From PGYR01 sp034670025 (GTDB taxonomy: Bacteria > Bacteroidota > Ignavibacteria > Kapaibacteriales > UBA2268), in the NCBI GenBank assembly GCA_034670025.1, contig JAXMOE010000001.1:930001-994000 (forward strand): a DNA stretch of 64,000 bases. The letters are read 5' to 3'. The first letter of the stretch is position 1. Each line of letters opens with the position of its first letter. Both the position numbers and the translations under genes were made by a program. Under the pieces are notes generated by a model that worked only from the letters and a program-made list of their open reading frames with translations, had not been told where the DNA came from and made no database searches. Shown here piece by piece: positions 45,656-55,814 of this stretch.

Positions 45656-46456
45656 ATGCAAGAACACGTAAAGATACTAAAGGATACTAGAATAGCTAAA
45701 GGACTGGACATTTCTGAAGTTTCTAGGAAAACTGGAATAAGAGAAAGTGTCCTGTTTGAAATAGAATCTGGAACAATGCCTAGTCTTCCTACGGTATATT
45801 TGCGTTCATTTGTAAAGAAATATGCTGACTTTCTTGGCCTGTCAGAAGATTCATATTCCCATCTAATTAGTGAACTCAATTCACAATTAACCCAAGAGCA
45901 ATTATACCACAAACCTATTGCCAAAGACGCTGCCACAAGTATAGACCCAAGTGACCTCAAAGTATTAGATATAATCAAATCAGGTAATTATAAAAGCCTG
46001 TTGTCCGACAAACGATTAGTAACTTCTACTATGTACCTCGGAGCAGGATTAGTCATAATACTAATCGTATATTTTGTATTCTTTTCAACTGATAATAGCA
46101 ATTCTGATAATGCAATAGACGAGATTGCGGTTACGGATATTAAATCTGATGATGATAAATCAGAAGATGAAAGCCTATTTGATTACTTTGAATCTGCTGG
46201 TGACAGTATTGTTTTAGAGGCATTTGCACTTGATAGTGCTTGGATGAGTATAACAATAGACGGCAAAACAAACGAAGAAGTACTAATGAAACCCGGAATG
46301 AAAAAAATCTGGAAAGCTGCAGACCACTTTACCATTACATCTGGAAATGCTGGCGGAGTTAAATTAAAAAGAAATGGTGAAGAACTAGAACCATTGGGTG
46401 CCAGAGGCAATGTCGTTAATAATGTAAAAATAACTAAAGACGAAATTACCAAATAA
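45656..46456 (+). CDS. rodZ: RodZ-like cell-shape protein (HTH, membrane helix, DUF4115)
   Basis: RodZ links the MreB cytoskeleton to the wall-elongation machinery. The 266 residues have a cytoplasmic helix-turn-helix of the HTH_25 type at about 6-65 (ILKDTRIAKGLDISEVSRKTG), one membrane helix at about 124-144 and a periplasmic DUF4115-type domain at about 185-266 (WMSITIDGKTNEEVLMKPG). A short acidic linker joins the last two parts. No mreB is in the window. It is convergent with kdsD, with only two bases between stops. Confidence 0.87.
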   Translation: MQEHVKILKDTRIAKGLDISEVSRKTGIRESVLFEIESGTMPSLPTVYLRSFVKKYADFLGLSEDSYSHLISELNSQLTQEQLYHKPIAKDAATSIDPSDLKVLDIIKSGNYKSLLSDKRLVTSTMYLGAGLVIILIVYFVFFSTDNSNSDNAIDEIAVTDIKSDDDKSEDESLFDYFESAGDSIVLEAFALDSAWMSITIDGKTNEEVLMKPGMKKIWKAADHFTITSGNAGGVKLKRNGEELEPLGARGNVVNNVKITKDEITK

Positions 46457-46458
46457 TA

Positions 46459-47415
46459 CTATCTGCCACTTTTAATCAAATCATGGATTCTCACCAATCC
46501 AATCAATTTATTACTTGGATCAGTAACTGGTAAAACACTAATTTGACTTTTTCTGTTTTCCATAATCGAAAGTGCACGTCCAACTAATACATCTTCACCT
46601 ATTGTAATAGGGTTGTCAGTCATAATATCCGATAATTTTATTTTTGAAATGATATCATTGCTGCTCAACGCTCTTCTACAATCACCATCAGTTATTAATC
46701 CCATTAATGTACCACTATCAACAACACAAACACAACCTAAGGGCTTATTAGTCATTGCCATCAGTGCTTGTTTGAAATCACTATCAATCTCTACAGTAGG
46801 AATAGCATCACCAATGTGCATTACATCTCTGACATAAGTATTCAGGTTTCGACCCAATTGACCCAAAGGATGATTATTTGCAAAATCAACTTCACTAAAA
46901 TTATTCATTTTCATTATACAAGCAGCAATTGCATCTCCTAATGCCATAGTGGAAGTGGTACTTGTAGTTGGAGCAATTTCTATTGGGCAAGCTTCTTTTT
47001 CGACTGGTACGTAAAGGTGAACATCAGAATTAGTTGCCAAATTTGAATTTTGCTGAGAAGTAATAGCTATTATTTTTGTTCTTTTCTTCAGATAAGGCAA
47101 AAGTAAAACGAGTTCATCAGTCGAGCCACTTTTAGAAATAAGAATAGACAAATCCCCTTCAGAAACTATTCCAATATCACCGTGGAGTGCTTCCACAGGG
47201 TGCAAGAAAAGAGCAGGGATACCAACACTTGAAAAAGTAGCGGCTATTTTTTTAGCAACTATTCCTGATTTACCAACTCCAGTAATTATAACTTTTTTGG
47301 CACTCTTTATCTCTGCACAAGCATTAATAAAATTATCATCTAGTGAATTGGACAGATCAATAATAGAATCTGACTCTTCTTTGAGTACTCTTCTTGCTTC
47401 TTCTAATAAATTCAT
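46459..47415 (-). CDS. kdsD: D-arabinose-5-phosphate isomerase (KpsF/GutQ family)
   Basis: The enzyme makes D-arabinose 5-phosphate from ribulose 5-phosphate for KDO and lipopolysaccharide core synthesis. The 318 residues hold an N-terminal SIS domain with GVGKSGIVAKKIAATFSSVG (45-64), HPVEALHGDIG and ISKSGSTDEL, followed by two CBS domains from about residue 190 to the end. Length fits KdsD. This is cytoplasmic and not part of the D-arabinofuranose lipid pathway at 12391-15885, which starts from PRPP. It lies 30 bp after the HIT gene on the same strand. Confidence 0.95.
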   Translation of the reverse strand: MNLLEEARRVLKEESDSIIDLSNSLDDNFINACAEIKSAKKVIITGVGKSGIVAKKIAATFSSVGIPALFLHPVEALHGDIGIVSEGDLSILISKSGSTDELVLLLPYLKKRTKIIAITSQQNSNLATNSDVHLYVPVEKEACPIEIAPTTSTTSTMALGDAIAACIMKMNNFSEVDFANNHPLGQLGRNLNTYVRDVMHIGDAIPTVEIDSDFKQALMAMTNKPLGCVCVVDSGTLMGLITDGDCRRALSSNDIISKIKLSDIMTDNPITIGEDVLVGRALSIMENRKSQISVLPVTDPSNKLIGLVRIHDLIKSGR

Positions 47416-47445
47416 ATTTTTTTATCTGCAAATTAGTAAATTATT

Positions 47446-47790
47446 CTAACCTGGAGGCCATGTCATTTTTCTACCACCCAATAAATGTAGGTGTATATGG
47501 TAAACTTCTTGCCCCCCATCGGCATTACAGTTGAACACTAATCTATACCCATCCTCGGCCAATCCCATTTCTTTAGCTATTAACTTCGCCCTTATAATAA
47601 TATTACCAATTAAATTAGAATCTGATTCTTCAATATCATTAATTGTAGCAATTCTTTTTTTGGGAATAATAAGAATGTGAATTGGTGCTTGTGGGTTTAT
47701 ATCTTTGAATGCCAATATTTGATCGTCTTCGAATACTATATCGGCAGGAATTTCTTTTTCTATTATTTTATCAAATATAGTTTTACTCAT
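47446..47790 (-). CDS. HIT-family (HinT-like) nucleotide hydrolase
   Basis: The 114-residue protein carries the histidine triad as HIHLH at 98-102 followed by LLGG, plus the conserved IFDKIIEKEIPADIVFEDD opening and INPQAPIHILIIPKK (32-46). HinT-type enzymes hydrolyse purine phosphoramidates. The function in the cell is housekeeping and its exact substrate is not known. It precedes kdsD by 30 bp. Confidence 0.94.
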   Translation of the reverse strand: MSKTIFDKIIEKEIPADIVFEDDQILAFKDINPQAPIHILIIPKKRIATINDIEESDSNLIGNIIIRAKLIAKEMGLAEDGYRLVFNCNADGGQEVYHIHLHLLGGRKMTWPPG

Positions 47791-47815
47791 AATTATTTAT
47801 CCTCGTTTTATTAAT

Positions 47816-47848
47816 AAAAAAAGCCCTCGTTGATATCAACAAGGGCTT
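47816..47848 (-). terminator. Intrinsic terminator of the giant T9SS gene
   Basis: AAGCCCT/AGGGCTT and GTTGAT/ATCAAC form one long hairpin broken by a single mismatch (47821-47848). On the minus strand it runs into seven Us. It is 23 bp past the stop at 47871. Confidence 0.92.
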
Positions 47849-47870
47849 GAATTTTACAACTGTTAGTTAC

Positions 47871-50800
47871 TTATTTTACTACGTTCATCTTACCCGATTG
47901 AGTTTCCCCATCAACAGTAAGTTTGTAGATATAAGTACCAGTATTCAATTTGTTACCAATTGCATCAGTAACATTATAATCTTTTGTATGAATACCAGCA
48001 GTTTGCTCTTCATTGCTCAATACTGTTTTAACAACATTACCTAATAAGTCAATGATTTCTAACGTAACTTTACTATTCTTTTCTAAAGAATACTTAAAGT
48101 TAGTTTCATCTTTAACTGGGTTAGGATAGTTAGTTAAAGTAACATTACCAGTAAAGTTAACTTCTACAATTTTTGAATCATAACAAGTTTGAGTACCATC
48201 AAAGTCAACTTGTCTTAGTTGATATTGGTAAGTAGTACCAGCATTAACATTCTCATCAGAATAGTTGTAATAACTAGTTGATTTAGTGTTACCGTTACCA
48301 TTTACAAATGAGATTTGCTCCCATTCAGTAGTACCTTGATCTAACTTCATACGTTTTTCAATGTAGAAGCCTTTGTTGTTTTCTTCAGTAGCTGTAATCC
48401 AATCAAGATCAATTTGTTTCTCTCTTTGGTCACCTTTGAAGTCAACAAGTTCAATAGGAACATCACAATCATCAATAGGCATTTCTCCGCCACCAGAAGA
48501 CTTACTACCTAAGTAAGGTCTAATTAGTGGTAACCAAGTACCATTTGTCAATGTTAGAGTTGTACCTTCTGCAGGAACCCAACCAAAGTGGTGTAAGTGA
48601 GCATAACCCACATTACCAACACTAGGAGTAAATGGTACCCAAGCACCAGATTCACGAGTGTTTTCCAATGCAAAATAACTATTGTTTAGTAAGTTACCAT
48701 TAGCATTTCTTCTTCTAAATTCTTTATGAATATTCAAAGAAACACCAAATCCACCCACAGGACCAACTCTGTTTGTTGGAGGAGTAATATAAACAGACAT
48801 TGTTCTCAGACCTGCTCTTTGTCTCGATCCAGCTAACTCTAAACCAGTTTCACCTAATTGAGATATAGCCATCCAGTAAGTACCAGGCTCTAATATCTGA
48901 TGTTGTTTTTTAGGTAGTAAGTATCTTACATACTCACCAAATTTCAACTTGTCTGTTCTGTCGTCTCTACCTCTACCTCTATCAATAACTGATTCTTCAA
49001 TTATACGAGAAGGTATATCGCTATCTTTTGAACCTTCGTATATAGCTAGTGATATTGCATCAGGAGCTTGGTTGATTCTTCCGAAGAAAGCTTCATAACC
49101 ATAAATAGTATCAGTTTGAAGTAATTCAAACTTCATAGCTATTTGTCCTGAAATACTACCACCTATATAACCAGCACCCAATACAGCTTCATTATATCCA
49201 CCAGATTGTCCGAAATGACTACCATTTCCACCAGATGCATACCCTTGTAAGTTCATACCTCTACCGTCAGGGAATGCTCCACCACCGATATCATTTTGAG
49301 GGCTTTCTACAGGAGAGTAAGAGAAAGTTGGACCAAACTTAAGACTGAAGTCAGTATAAGTAGTGTCATTTAGTGGCTCTAAGTCACCATCAATAACAAC
49401 TACTATAGCTTGTGCTCTGTATTCACCTTCACCTATTTCTCTAGCATTGAAATCAGGGAAATTTCTTACAATTTCTTGATTTCCTTCGTGAGTAGTAATT
49501 GCTCTAGTTCTACAGTAAACTAAGTTTGATGGATCAGTGTTTTCACCCCTGAAGATTTGTACTTTCAAGTAGTAAAAAGGTGCATTTTTAGAAGTGTTAT
49601 TAGTAGCAGTTACTTCAACTGGAACTTTAGTAGCTTGAGTTGCAGGCGCTTCAGTATAAGGCCAGTCAATTCTTACTGCACTAATTTCAATATCAGTTGC
49701 TTCCTTAGAACCAAATAATAAACTAATATTATCAACTAAGAAGTTATCATCATCATCAGATGTACAAGTTGGACATTTTTGATCGTTTGTTGCGTCCATT
49801 TTCAATCTAAATCTGAAATGTTTTGCACCAGCATTTTGCCATCTGATAAATGTATCAGGAATTGGAACAAAATACTTTTTGTAAACAAAATCAATACCAT
49901 CATCATAGATGTCAGCTCTCAGTGAGTTAGCTTCTCTTAGTCCAAAGTTTGGTGGAGCTAAAGCAGAATCTCTATCACTTTCCAAGAAACCAGTTATGTG
50001 ACCACCAGCTCCGAATATACCTAATGCAGGTACTTCTGTTTCTGGATCAACCTCGTCACCACCTCTTCTTGGGTGAACACTCCATCTTTTATCTTGAACA
50101 TTAGTAATGTTAGCAACTCCATTATCAGAAGGAAGCATAATTTCTAACTTCAACATATCAGGACTAGCTGCAACAGAATTATTAGTATTGTTAAATACGT
50201 TGAACGGATCACGGTTAATAACTACTCTTGGCTCTGGGCCAATAAGTAAACCATCACCAAATCCTCTGTCCCAAAATTCTCTATCCAAAGTTCTTTGAAC
50301 TGATAGTGAAATAACAGAACCATAACGACCTCTCAAATCAATTGGATGAGATCTTAACTCATCACCAGGTTGATTTTCTTGACCATTAAGAGTCTTTCTG
50401 TTTAGTTTAATAACAGGAGAACTCATGAATATCTTGTCATTATTGTCAGCAGCATATCTACCTCTTGGAGCAAGTGGATGTCTTGAAAGAGCATCACCAC
50501 TAACTACGTCAGCATCTATAGAAACCCATTTTTGTACTGATGGAATTGGTTTTCCTTCAATAATATGGAATTCTCTAACATCATCACTAAATCGGTTGTG
50601 TAATTTCATTACGTGTAAGTTAACACCAGCAGTATCATCGAACGGCCATGTGTCACCCAATTTTTTACCATTGTTTGGATTAGTAGCATCCGCTACTACA
50701 AATGCTGCCATTCTACCAATTTGGTATAATTTATTGTTTTCGTCTCTTGCAAACTCATTCGGTTGGAAAGGAGGGAATCTCACCTCTACATAACCATAAG

Positions 50801-52676
50801 ATGGAATACCATTTCTAGCTTGTCCGTTCCAAGAGTTTGTACCAGGGTAAGGAGCTACAGTTGCTTCATAGTTATTGTCATCATCGATAACAACATCTAC
50901 TAATCTAACTCTAACATCCGGGTTACCTTCGCAGTCTTCCAATCTATCGTCTGGAGTTGATAAACATTTGTGATCAACCGGAACCGCTCTGTTATAAACC
51001 AATCTACCAGTAGCTTGATTTCTAACTCTAAATCTCGCATAGAAGTTTATATCTTGCTTAACAAAGTTAATACCTGTTGGCGATTGCAAGTCATTAGATA
51101 CATTCTGAATGATTGCAACTGGCTGAATAGCACCTAAGTAATTATTACCAGCTAAAAGCTCATAATTATTTACTTCTTTTGTTTTTACAACTTCACTGAA
51201 ATCCAAGTTAGCATTAGGATCTTGCTTTCTAACTCTGTACTGTATATCAACTACTCTAAGAGTATTTTGATGTTGTTTGAACTTAACAGAAGTAAAAGTT
51301 TGAGGATAACTAGCCGGAGCTCTTACATAAGAGAAGTAGTGAGTGTATTGCTCATACTCTTGAACCCAAGGGAACTCATCGTCATTCGCATTTGGTCCAT
51401 TAGTAGTGTTATAGTTAGCGTGACGACCGAAGCCATAAACACCTACAACATTATTTCCTCTCATTATGTCTTTTGCTTGTATAGTTTGGCGACCAAATCT
51501 AACCCCACCGACGAATCTTTCATAAACAATAGTAATACTACTATCATTCTTATTCAAAACAGTTTGACCAGAAACAGCAGTATAACCATCATCACCAGGT
51601 CTCATATCATTAGGGTAATTAATAATAACAGGTGGATATGTTTTTCTTCTTACAGGTGCAAGATTCTCAAAATAAATAACAATTTTGTCATTAGATAAAG
51701 TTCTTCTATAACTAACATTACCGTGATGATCTACTTTGTTAGAAGTATTTGAAAATTGTGATAATTCATTATCACCATACATAAAACCAATTAAAGCTGG
51801 TTTGTATGTTCTAGAAGTAACGTCATTTAACCCATGTGGGTTTGCTAAATCACCTCTGTTAGCAGAGTTCCCTCTGATTCCACCATTAATATCATTAGGA
51901 TTGTTACCTAAGATTGAATATTGGAATCCATAATCATCGGGTGTGTTGTCAGCAAGACCATTTCCAGATCTGCTTCTATTACCACCAACAAAATAATCCA
52001 TTGAATTAGGATCATAAGCACTTTGCTCACCAGATGGGATATATCTATTACCTTCTTCATCATAGAAGTATCTTCTATTCGTTAAAGCAATAAGACCATT
52101 CGTTGTTACATAGAATGAATCATATCTGATACCATTGAAATAGAATCCACCAACAATTTTTAATGGCATTGGGCCAGCAAAAGCGTTGTCAGTTGTATCT
52201 TGCAAAAAGTCATTGTGTTCAAAATAACTATCACCATTTGTTGGGTAAGCAGGGTTTCTAAAAAATCTTAGCCCCTCTTCCTTATTATTAGTCCAATAAG
52301 TTGAATCTACAACTCTTGGTCCAGGTAATACATCAACCCAAGTTTCTGGGTCAATATCTTTTGAATAAATTGTCTCTGATGGTCTCCAGTAATCTGGTGC
52401 ATCATCATCATTATCTACTAGGTAATAACCAGTAGATACAGCTATATTGAAGTGATTATTGTTCACTTCCGTAAAAGGTAAAGGTGCAGTTCCTAAAACA
52501 TAAGAACTCTTCCTTTGTATTTCACCATTTTTACTATTAACTAATTGATTGTTATCAACGCTTTCTGTAGTACCAGCATCACCGTTATACGGCTCCAGTG
52601 TTACAGAAACATCGCTAGCAAACAAAGTAGTTGCAGCAAAAAGGGAAATGAGAAATATTGAGTAAATCCTTCTCAT
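47871..52676 (-). CDS. Giant T9SS-secreted surface protein, 1601 residues
   Basis: The protein has a signal peptide (residues 1-20) and a full-length exported body. Near residues 1440-1510 it carries a module common ahead of sorting tails (PIELVDFKGDQREKQIDLDW, then TTYQYQLRQVDFDG). The last 85 residues are a type A T9SS sorting domain with LTNYPNPVKDE and a terminal GTYIYKLTVDGETQSGKMNVVK spread over the end. The middle is unassigned and contains a motif S-x-H-P-x-x-x-R-G-R-Y twice (about 728-740 and 772-784). A strong Shine-Dalgarno precedes the ATG. It is probably a major cell-surface or secreted protein; its ligand or activity is unknown. Confidence 0.92.
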   Translation of the reverse strand: MRRIYSIFLISLFAATTLFASDVSVTLEPYNGDAGTTESVDNNQLVNSKNGEIQRKSSYVLGTAPLPFTEVNNNHFNIAVSTGYYLVDNDDDAPDYWRPSETIYSKDIDPETWVDVLPGPRVVDSTYWTNNKEEGLRFFRNPAYPTNGDSYFEHNDFLQDTTDNAFAGPMPLKIVGGFYFNGIRYDSFYVTTNGLIALTNRRYFYDEEGNRYIPSGEQSAYDPNSMDYFVGGNRSRSGNGLADNTPDDYGFQYSILGNNPNDINGGIRGNSANRGDLANPHGLNDVTSRTYKPALIGFMYGDNELSQFSNTSNKVDHHGNVSYRRTLSNDKIVIYFENLAPVRRKTYPPVIINYPNDMRPGDDGYTAVSGQTVLNKNDSSITIVYERFVGGVRFGRQTIQAKDIMRGNNVVGVYGFGRHANYNTTNGPNANDDEFPWVQEYEQYTHYFSYVRAPASYPQTFTSVKFKQHQNTLRVVDIQYRVRKQDPNANLDFSEVVKTKEVNNYELLAGNNYLGAIQPVAIIQNVSNDLQSPTGINFVKQDINFYARFRVRNQATGRLVYNRAVPVDHKCLSTPDDRLEDCEGNPDVRVRLVDVVIDDDNNYEATVAPYPGTNSWNGQARNGIPSYGYVEVRFPPFQPNEFARDENNKLYQIGRMAAFVVADATNPNNGKKLGDTWPFDDTAGVNLHVMKLHNRFSDDVREFHIIEGKPIPSVQKWVSIDADVVSGDALSRHPLAPRGRYAADNNDKIFMSSPVIKLNRKTLNGQENQPGDELRSHPIDLRGRYGSVISLSVQRTLDREFWDRGFGDGLLIGPEPRVVINRDPFNVFNNTNNSVAASPDMLKLEIMLPSDNGVANITNVQDKRWSVHPRRGGDEVDPETEVPALGIFGAGGHITGFLESDRDSALAPPNFGLREANSLRADIYDDGIDFVYKKYFVPIPDTFIRWQNAGAKHFRFRLKMDATNDQKCPTCTSDDDDNFLVDNISLLFGSKEATDIEISAVRIDWPYTEAPATQATKVPVEVTATNNTSKNAPFYYLKVQIFRGENTDPSNLVYCRTRAITTHEGNQEIVRNFPDFNAREIGEGEYRAQAIVVVIDGDLEPLNDTTYTDFSLKFGPTFSYSPVESPQNDIGGGAFPDGRGMNLQGYASGGNGSHFGQSGGYNEAVLGAGYIGGSISGQIAMKFELLQTDTIYGYEAFFGRINQAPDAISLAIYEGSKDSDIPSRIIEESVIDRGRGRDDRTDKLKFGEYVRYLLPKKQHQILEPGTYWMAISQLGETGLELAGSRQRAGLRTMSVYITPPTNRVGPVGGFGVSLNIHKEFRRRNANGNLLNNSYFALENTRESGAWVPFTPSVGNVGYAHLHHFGWVPAEGTTLTLTNGTWLPLIRPYLGSKSSGGGEMPIDDCDVPIELVDFKGDQREKQIDLDWITATEENNKGFYIEKRMKLDQGTTEWEQISFVNGNGNTKSTSYYNYSDENVNAGTTYQYQLRQVDFDGTQTCYDSKIVEVNFTGNVTLTNYPNPVKDETNFKYSLEKNSKVTLEIIDLLGNVVKTVLSNEEQTAGIHTKDYNVTDAIGNKLNTGTYIYKLTVDGETQSGKMNVVK

Positions 52677-52681
52677 TGTAA

Positions 52682-52688
52682 TCTCCTT
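52682..52688 (-). promoter_or_regulatory. Strong Shine-Dalgarno of the giant T9SS gene
   Basis: On the minus strand this reads AAGGAGA, five bases before the ATG. It is the strongest ribosome binding site noticed in the window, fitting a highly expressed protein. Confidence 0.75.
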
Positions 52689-52732
52689 AAATTGTTAAAA
52701 AAAATAATTATATTAAAATTCATATTCATTTG

Positions 52733-54418
52733 TTATCTCTTAAATCTCCAACCCTTGTCCTCATGTTCAAATATCCAACCAGCTATTTTGCCTGGTTCAA
52801 TAGTATTGAAAAAATTCCAATATTCAACATCGTAAACGGGGCCAGAACTTGTATCTTCATTTGGAACTGACTCAGCTTGATTTATAATTTTATTAAGTCT
52901 TTCTTTCCAAATTTCTAAATTTTCTTTTCTTAAATCTATCCATCCATCATAGCAAAATTGATTTATGTTTGTTTCATTAAACTCAATTTCATTACTATTT
53001 TTTTGTACAGGAATTTTTACAAAATCCCCTCTTAGATATTTGCCATTATCTAACAATATTGGCAAACCGATTGATAATATTTGACTTCTCAGTTCATCAT
53101 TCTGAACAACTTCATTATTTATTTCAGAAGTAAGTTTATCAACACTCTCGTTTACTAATTCTTTAACTCCTTTGCCTAATTGCCCCAATAAATTTGCTTC
53201 GTGAAGAAGTTTTGACAATCTAGGTGGTCCAAGTAGCTCAAAAGCGACACTTTTCTTATTAGTTTCTTTTTCAAGCAAATTAAGTCTTTTTATAGCTTCA
53301 TTTCTCAAATACCCACCTCTGTAAGTCGGACCTAAAGCAAACGCATCGATACCTTGAATAATATCTTTACCAGTATTTCCGCCTCTCATTTCAAATACAG
53401 CGTATTCAGCAATTTCCTCAGGCGTTACTAATTCCATTTGACCCAAGGCACTTATAGCTTCAAACTCTCCCTTCGAAAATATACCATTTTCGCCAGTGTC
53501 AATATATACAGAATTGAGTTTTTTACCAGTCGCACTAACACCAAACTTGTTATCAAATTTGAAATTACCATTAGTTTCAATACCAGACTCAGGCTTCATA
53601 TCAAAAAGTGAAATTTCTTTTCCACCTTTCTTCACGTTTCCGTGAGTAATTCTTTTCCAAGCTATAGTAGCTGCTGGCTTAATTTCTTTAACAATTGTAT
53701 TGTTTGGAGTTCTTGCCAACAAATACATTAGCATAGTTTGTGCACCTGCAACTGCCGTTTTGGACATCAATACTCTCGACGGTCGTTCTTCACTGTGAGT
53801 GTAAGGAATATTCATCCCCATACCACCTGTGCCTGTAGTACCAATTTTCAAATACATAGTAGTTTCAAAATCAGTCATTGCTTTGTGTAATATTTGCACG
53901 TGTCTGATTAGCTGAGGTATATAAGAACTCGCAATTAACTTTTCTATATTTTCACTGTTTACATTACCAGTACTGATATCGTTAAGTACATTGTTTGATT
54001 GCTTATACACATTCAAATATGCAATAGCGGTAGCAGTATTAACACAATCAATTATTGCATCTGGTTTACTTTTCTTGATTAAATCAAATAGAGCAGAATC
54101 TTCTGCTATTTTGTCGTCCAAATCAGAAAAGACATCATTAATAAAACCCTGTCTCGAATCATCAGAATTAAACAACTCACCTGGGTTTATATCTTTCCAC
54201 ACTTTTCTAGTGAATATATTCCCCCACATTGGAGTAAACTTAGTTGAAGTATTTTTATACTTACTTTCTAAATCATCTACTGCTTCCTTAGCTTCCGATT
54301 CTTTTAGTGAAGTAATTATTAATTCAGAAGGGTTGTGTTGCATCAATTTTTTACAAATTGCAGAACCAACTAAACCCCAACCACCAATTACTAATATTTT
54401 TGAATTTTTTAATTGCAT
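52733..54418 (-). CDS. NAD(P)-binding Rossmann-fold protein, epimerase-like, unknown function
   Basis: The 561 residues begin with a dinucleotide fold (KILVIGGWGLVGSAICKKL, Gly12/13/15/18). A DAIIDCVNTATAIAYLNVYKQ stretch near residues 116-136 and a glycine-rich TGTGGMGMNIPYTHSEE near 194-210 follow, as in extended short-chain dehydrogenases. The chain is much longer than the 300-350 residues of usual epimerases, and the C-terminal 200 residues have no recognised match. It is 56 bp upstream of the giant T9SS gene on the same strand. The substrate is unknown; I name no gene. Confidence 0.72.
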   Translation of the reverse strand: MQLKNSKILVIGGWGLVGSAICKKLMQHNPSELIITSLKESEAKEAVDDLESKYKNTSTKFTPMWGNIFTRKVWKDINPGELFNSDDSRQGFINDVFSDLDDKIAEDSALFDLIKKSKPDAIIDCVNTATAIAYLNVYKQSNNVLNDISTGNVNSENIEKLIASSYIPQLIRHVQILHKAMTDFETTMYLKIGTTGTGGMGMNIPYTHSEERPSRVLMSKTAVAGAQTMLMYLLARTPNNTIVKEIKPAATIAWKRITHGNVKKGGKEISLFDMKPESGIETNGNFKFDNKFGVSATGKKLNSVYIDTGENGIFSKGEFEAISALGQMELVTPEEIAEYAVFEMRGGNTGKDIIQGIDAFALGPTYRGGYLRNEAIKRLNLLEKETNKKSVAFELLGPPRLSKLLHEANLLGQLGKGVKELVNESVDKLTSEINNEVVQNDELRSQILSIGLPILLDNGKYLRGDFVKIPVQKNSNEIEFNETNINQFCYDGWIDLRKENLEIWKERLNKIINQAESVPNEDTSSGPVYDVEYWNFFNTIEPGKIAGWIFEHEDKGWRFKR

Positions 54419-54696
54419 TTAAATTCCATTTTTATACTATAAATTCATATCGTATTTTTGACATTCACGTAAATTAAAAAAATGTTAATTATGAAACAAA
54501 TAAGAAAAATCAACAGTTACTATTACATTAAGATTTAAGATTTCAAAGAACTTGTCACACTTTATACTTATAATGACACATGAACAGCAAAAACGTCTCA
54601 TGATTTTGTAACTTTTTTTGATATTATTTTCCACAATTACATCAACTTTACCAGCTATTACTTATATTTCAATCACTTAAAGCGTTTTACATTATT

Positions 54697-55806
54697 ATGG
54701 AATTTTTTTTATTTATCACAGCATTTCTTGTTTATTTCTCAAGAGCAGTGTTTTTTGTTCTTGGATCAAAAAAAGGAAGACTAAAACTTAGAGACATTAA
54801 CATTGAAAAATATCCTTTGGTCAGTGTAATAATTCCTGCAAAAAATGAAGAAAATAATATAAAAAATTGTATTCAAGCTCTTAACAATTCAAATTTCCCA
54901 AAAGACAAGTTTGAAATAATAGTAGTAAATGATCAATCTACCGACAAAACTCAAAATATACTAGATGATTTAAAAGCGCAAATACCTAATCTTACTTCTT
55001 TAACAATATCTAACAATGACAAAAAAGTAATCCCAGGAAAACCTGGAGCTTTAGATAAAGGTATTGAACTTGCCAAAGGTGAACTATTACTATTCACCGA
55101 TGCCGATTGTTTAGTTAATCAAAACTGGATCATGAGTATCGCAAAAACCTTTATAAACCAAAAATCTGACTTGGTTGCTTCTTTTACATTGGTTGAATAT
55201 AATAAATTTTTTGGTAAGTTCCAAGCTGTAGAATGGCTAATGTCCCACACCATGGCCTCTGGCGGAATCGGGTTCGGATTCACTCTTGGTTGTTTTGGTA
55301 ACAATATGGCTATAACTAAAGATATGTATAATAAAGTAGGTGGTTATAAGAAAATACCATTTTCAGTGACAGAGGATTTGGCTCTTTTGCAAGCTGTTGA
55401 CAAATTAGGTGGTAAATTAAACTATATCTGTACAGAAGAAAGTACAGTAATTACAAAACCAATTGATACAGTTATTAATTATCTTAAACAAAGAAAAAGA
55501 TGGGCTTTGGGTGGGAGAAGTCTCGGTTGGAAAGCCGTATTTTTTGTTGTTACATCACTATTGATATGGCTAAGTGCAATTGTTAGTCTTTCTGTGGGGA
55601 ATTTATACTTAGCATCTTTGATACTTCTACTTAAAGTTATAAGTGACACAATATTAGTCCTACCTTCATTATTTACTGTTAAAGAGTATAAACTAATTCC
55701 TTATGTTATCCCCTCTAGTATTATATTTTTATTAGTAGAATTACTTCTTCCAATTTTAATTTTGGATAAAAAAGTCGAGTGGAAAGGGAACACATTTGAA
55801 TTATAA
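54697..55806 (+). CDS. Membrane-bound family 2 glycosyltransferase
   Basis: The 369 residues have an N-terminal membrane helix, a GT-A domain with VSVIIPAKNEENNI (42-55), VVNDQSTD with Asp79, the metal-binding TDAD at 134-137, TEDLALLQ and QRKRW near 268. Three or four C-terminal membrane helices follow. The Q-x-x-R-W motif is typical of processive or polyprenol-linked GT2 enzymes. It is preceded by a 278-bp gap holding an exact TATTTTTG element at 54453-54460, which would give a leader of over 200 bases; no closer promoter was recognised. The sugar is unknown. Confidence 0.88.
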   Translation: MEFFLFITAFLVYFSRAVFFVLGSKKGRLKLRDINIEKYPLVSVIIPAKNEENNIKNCIQALNNSNFPKDKFEIIVVNDQSTDKTQNILDDLKAQIPNLTSLTISNNDKKVIPGKPGALDKGIELAKGELLLFTDADCLVNQNWIMSIAKTFINQKSDLVASFTLVEYNKFFGKFQAVEWLMSHTMASGGIGFGFTLGCFGNNMAITKDMYNKVGGYKKIPFSVTEDLALLQAVDKLGGKLNYICTEESTVITKPIDTVINYLKQRKRWALGGRSLGWKAVFFVVTSLLIWLSAIVSLSVGNLYLASLILLLKVISDTILVLPSLFTVKEYKLIPYVIPSSIIFLLVELLLPILILDKKVEWKGNTFEL

Positions 55807-55814
55807 ATTTACTT

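Noticed and set aside
45586..45978. Open frame of 130 codons on the minus strand
   Set aside because: It is antisense to the RodZ-like gene, which has clear domains and its own promoter.
46459..47415. KdsD as a supplier of arabinose for the DprE pathway
   Set aside because: The DprE route starts from PRPP and polyprenyl phosphate, and KdsD serves KDO synthesis.
54419..54696. Possible small RNA or regulatory element in the 278-bp gap
   Set aside because: Only one promoter-like box (54453-54460) and a loose TGTCA/TGACA pairing were seen; no stable structure or T-run supports an RNA gene.
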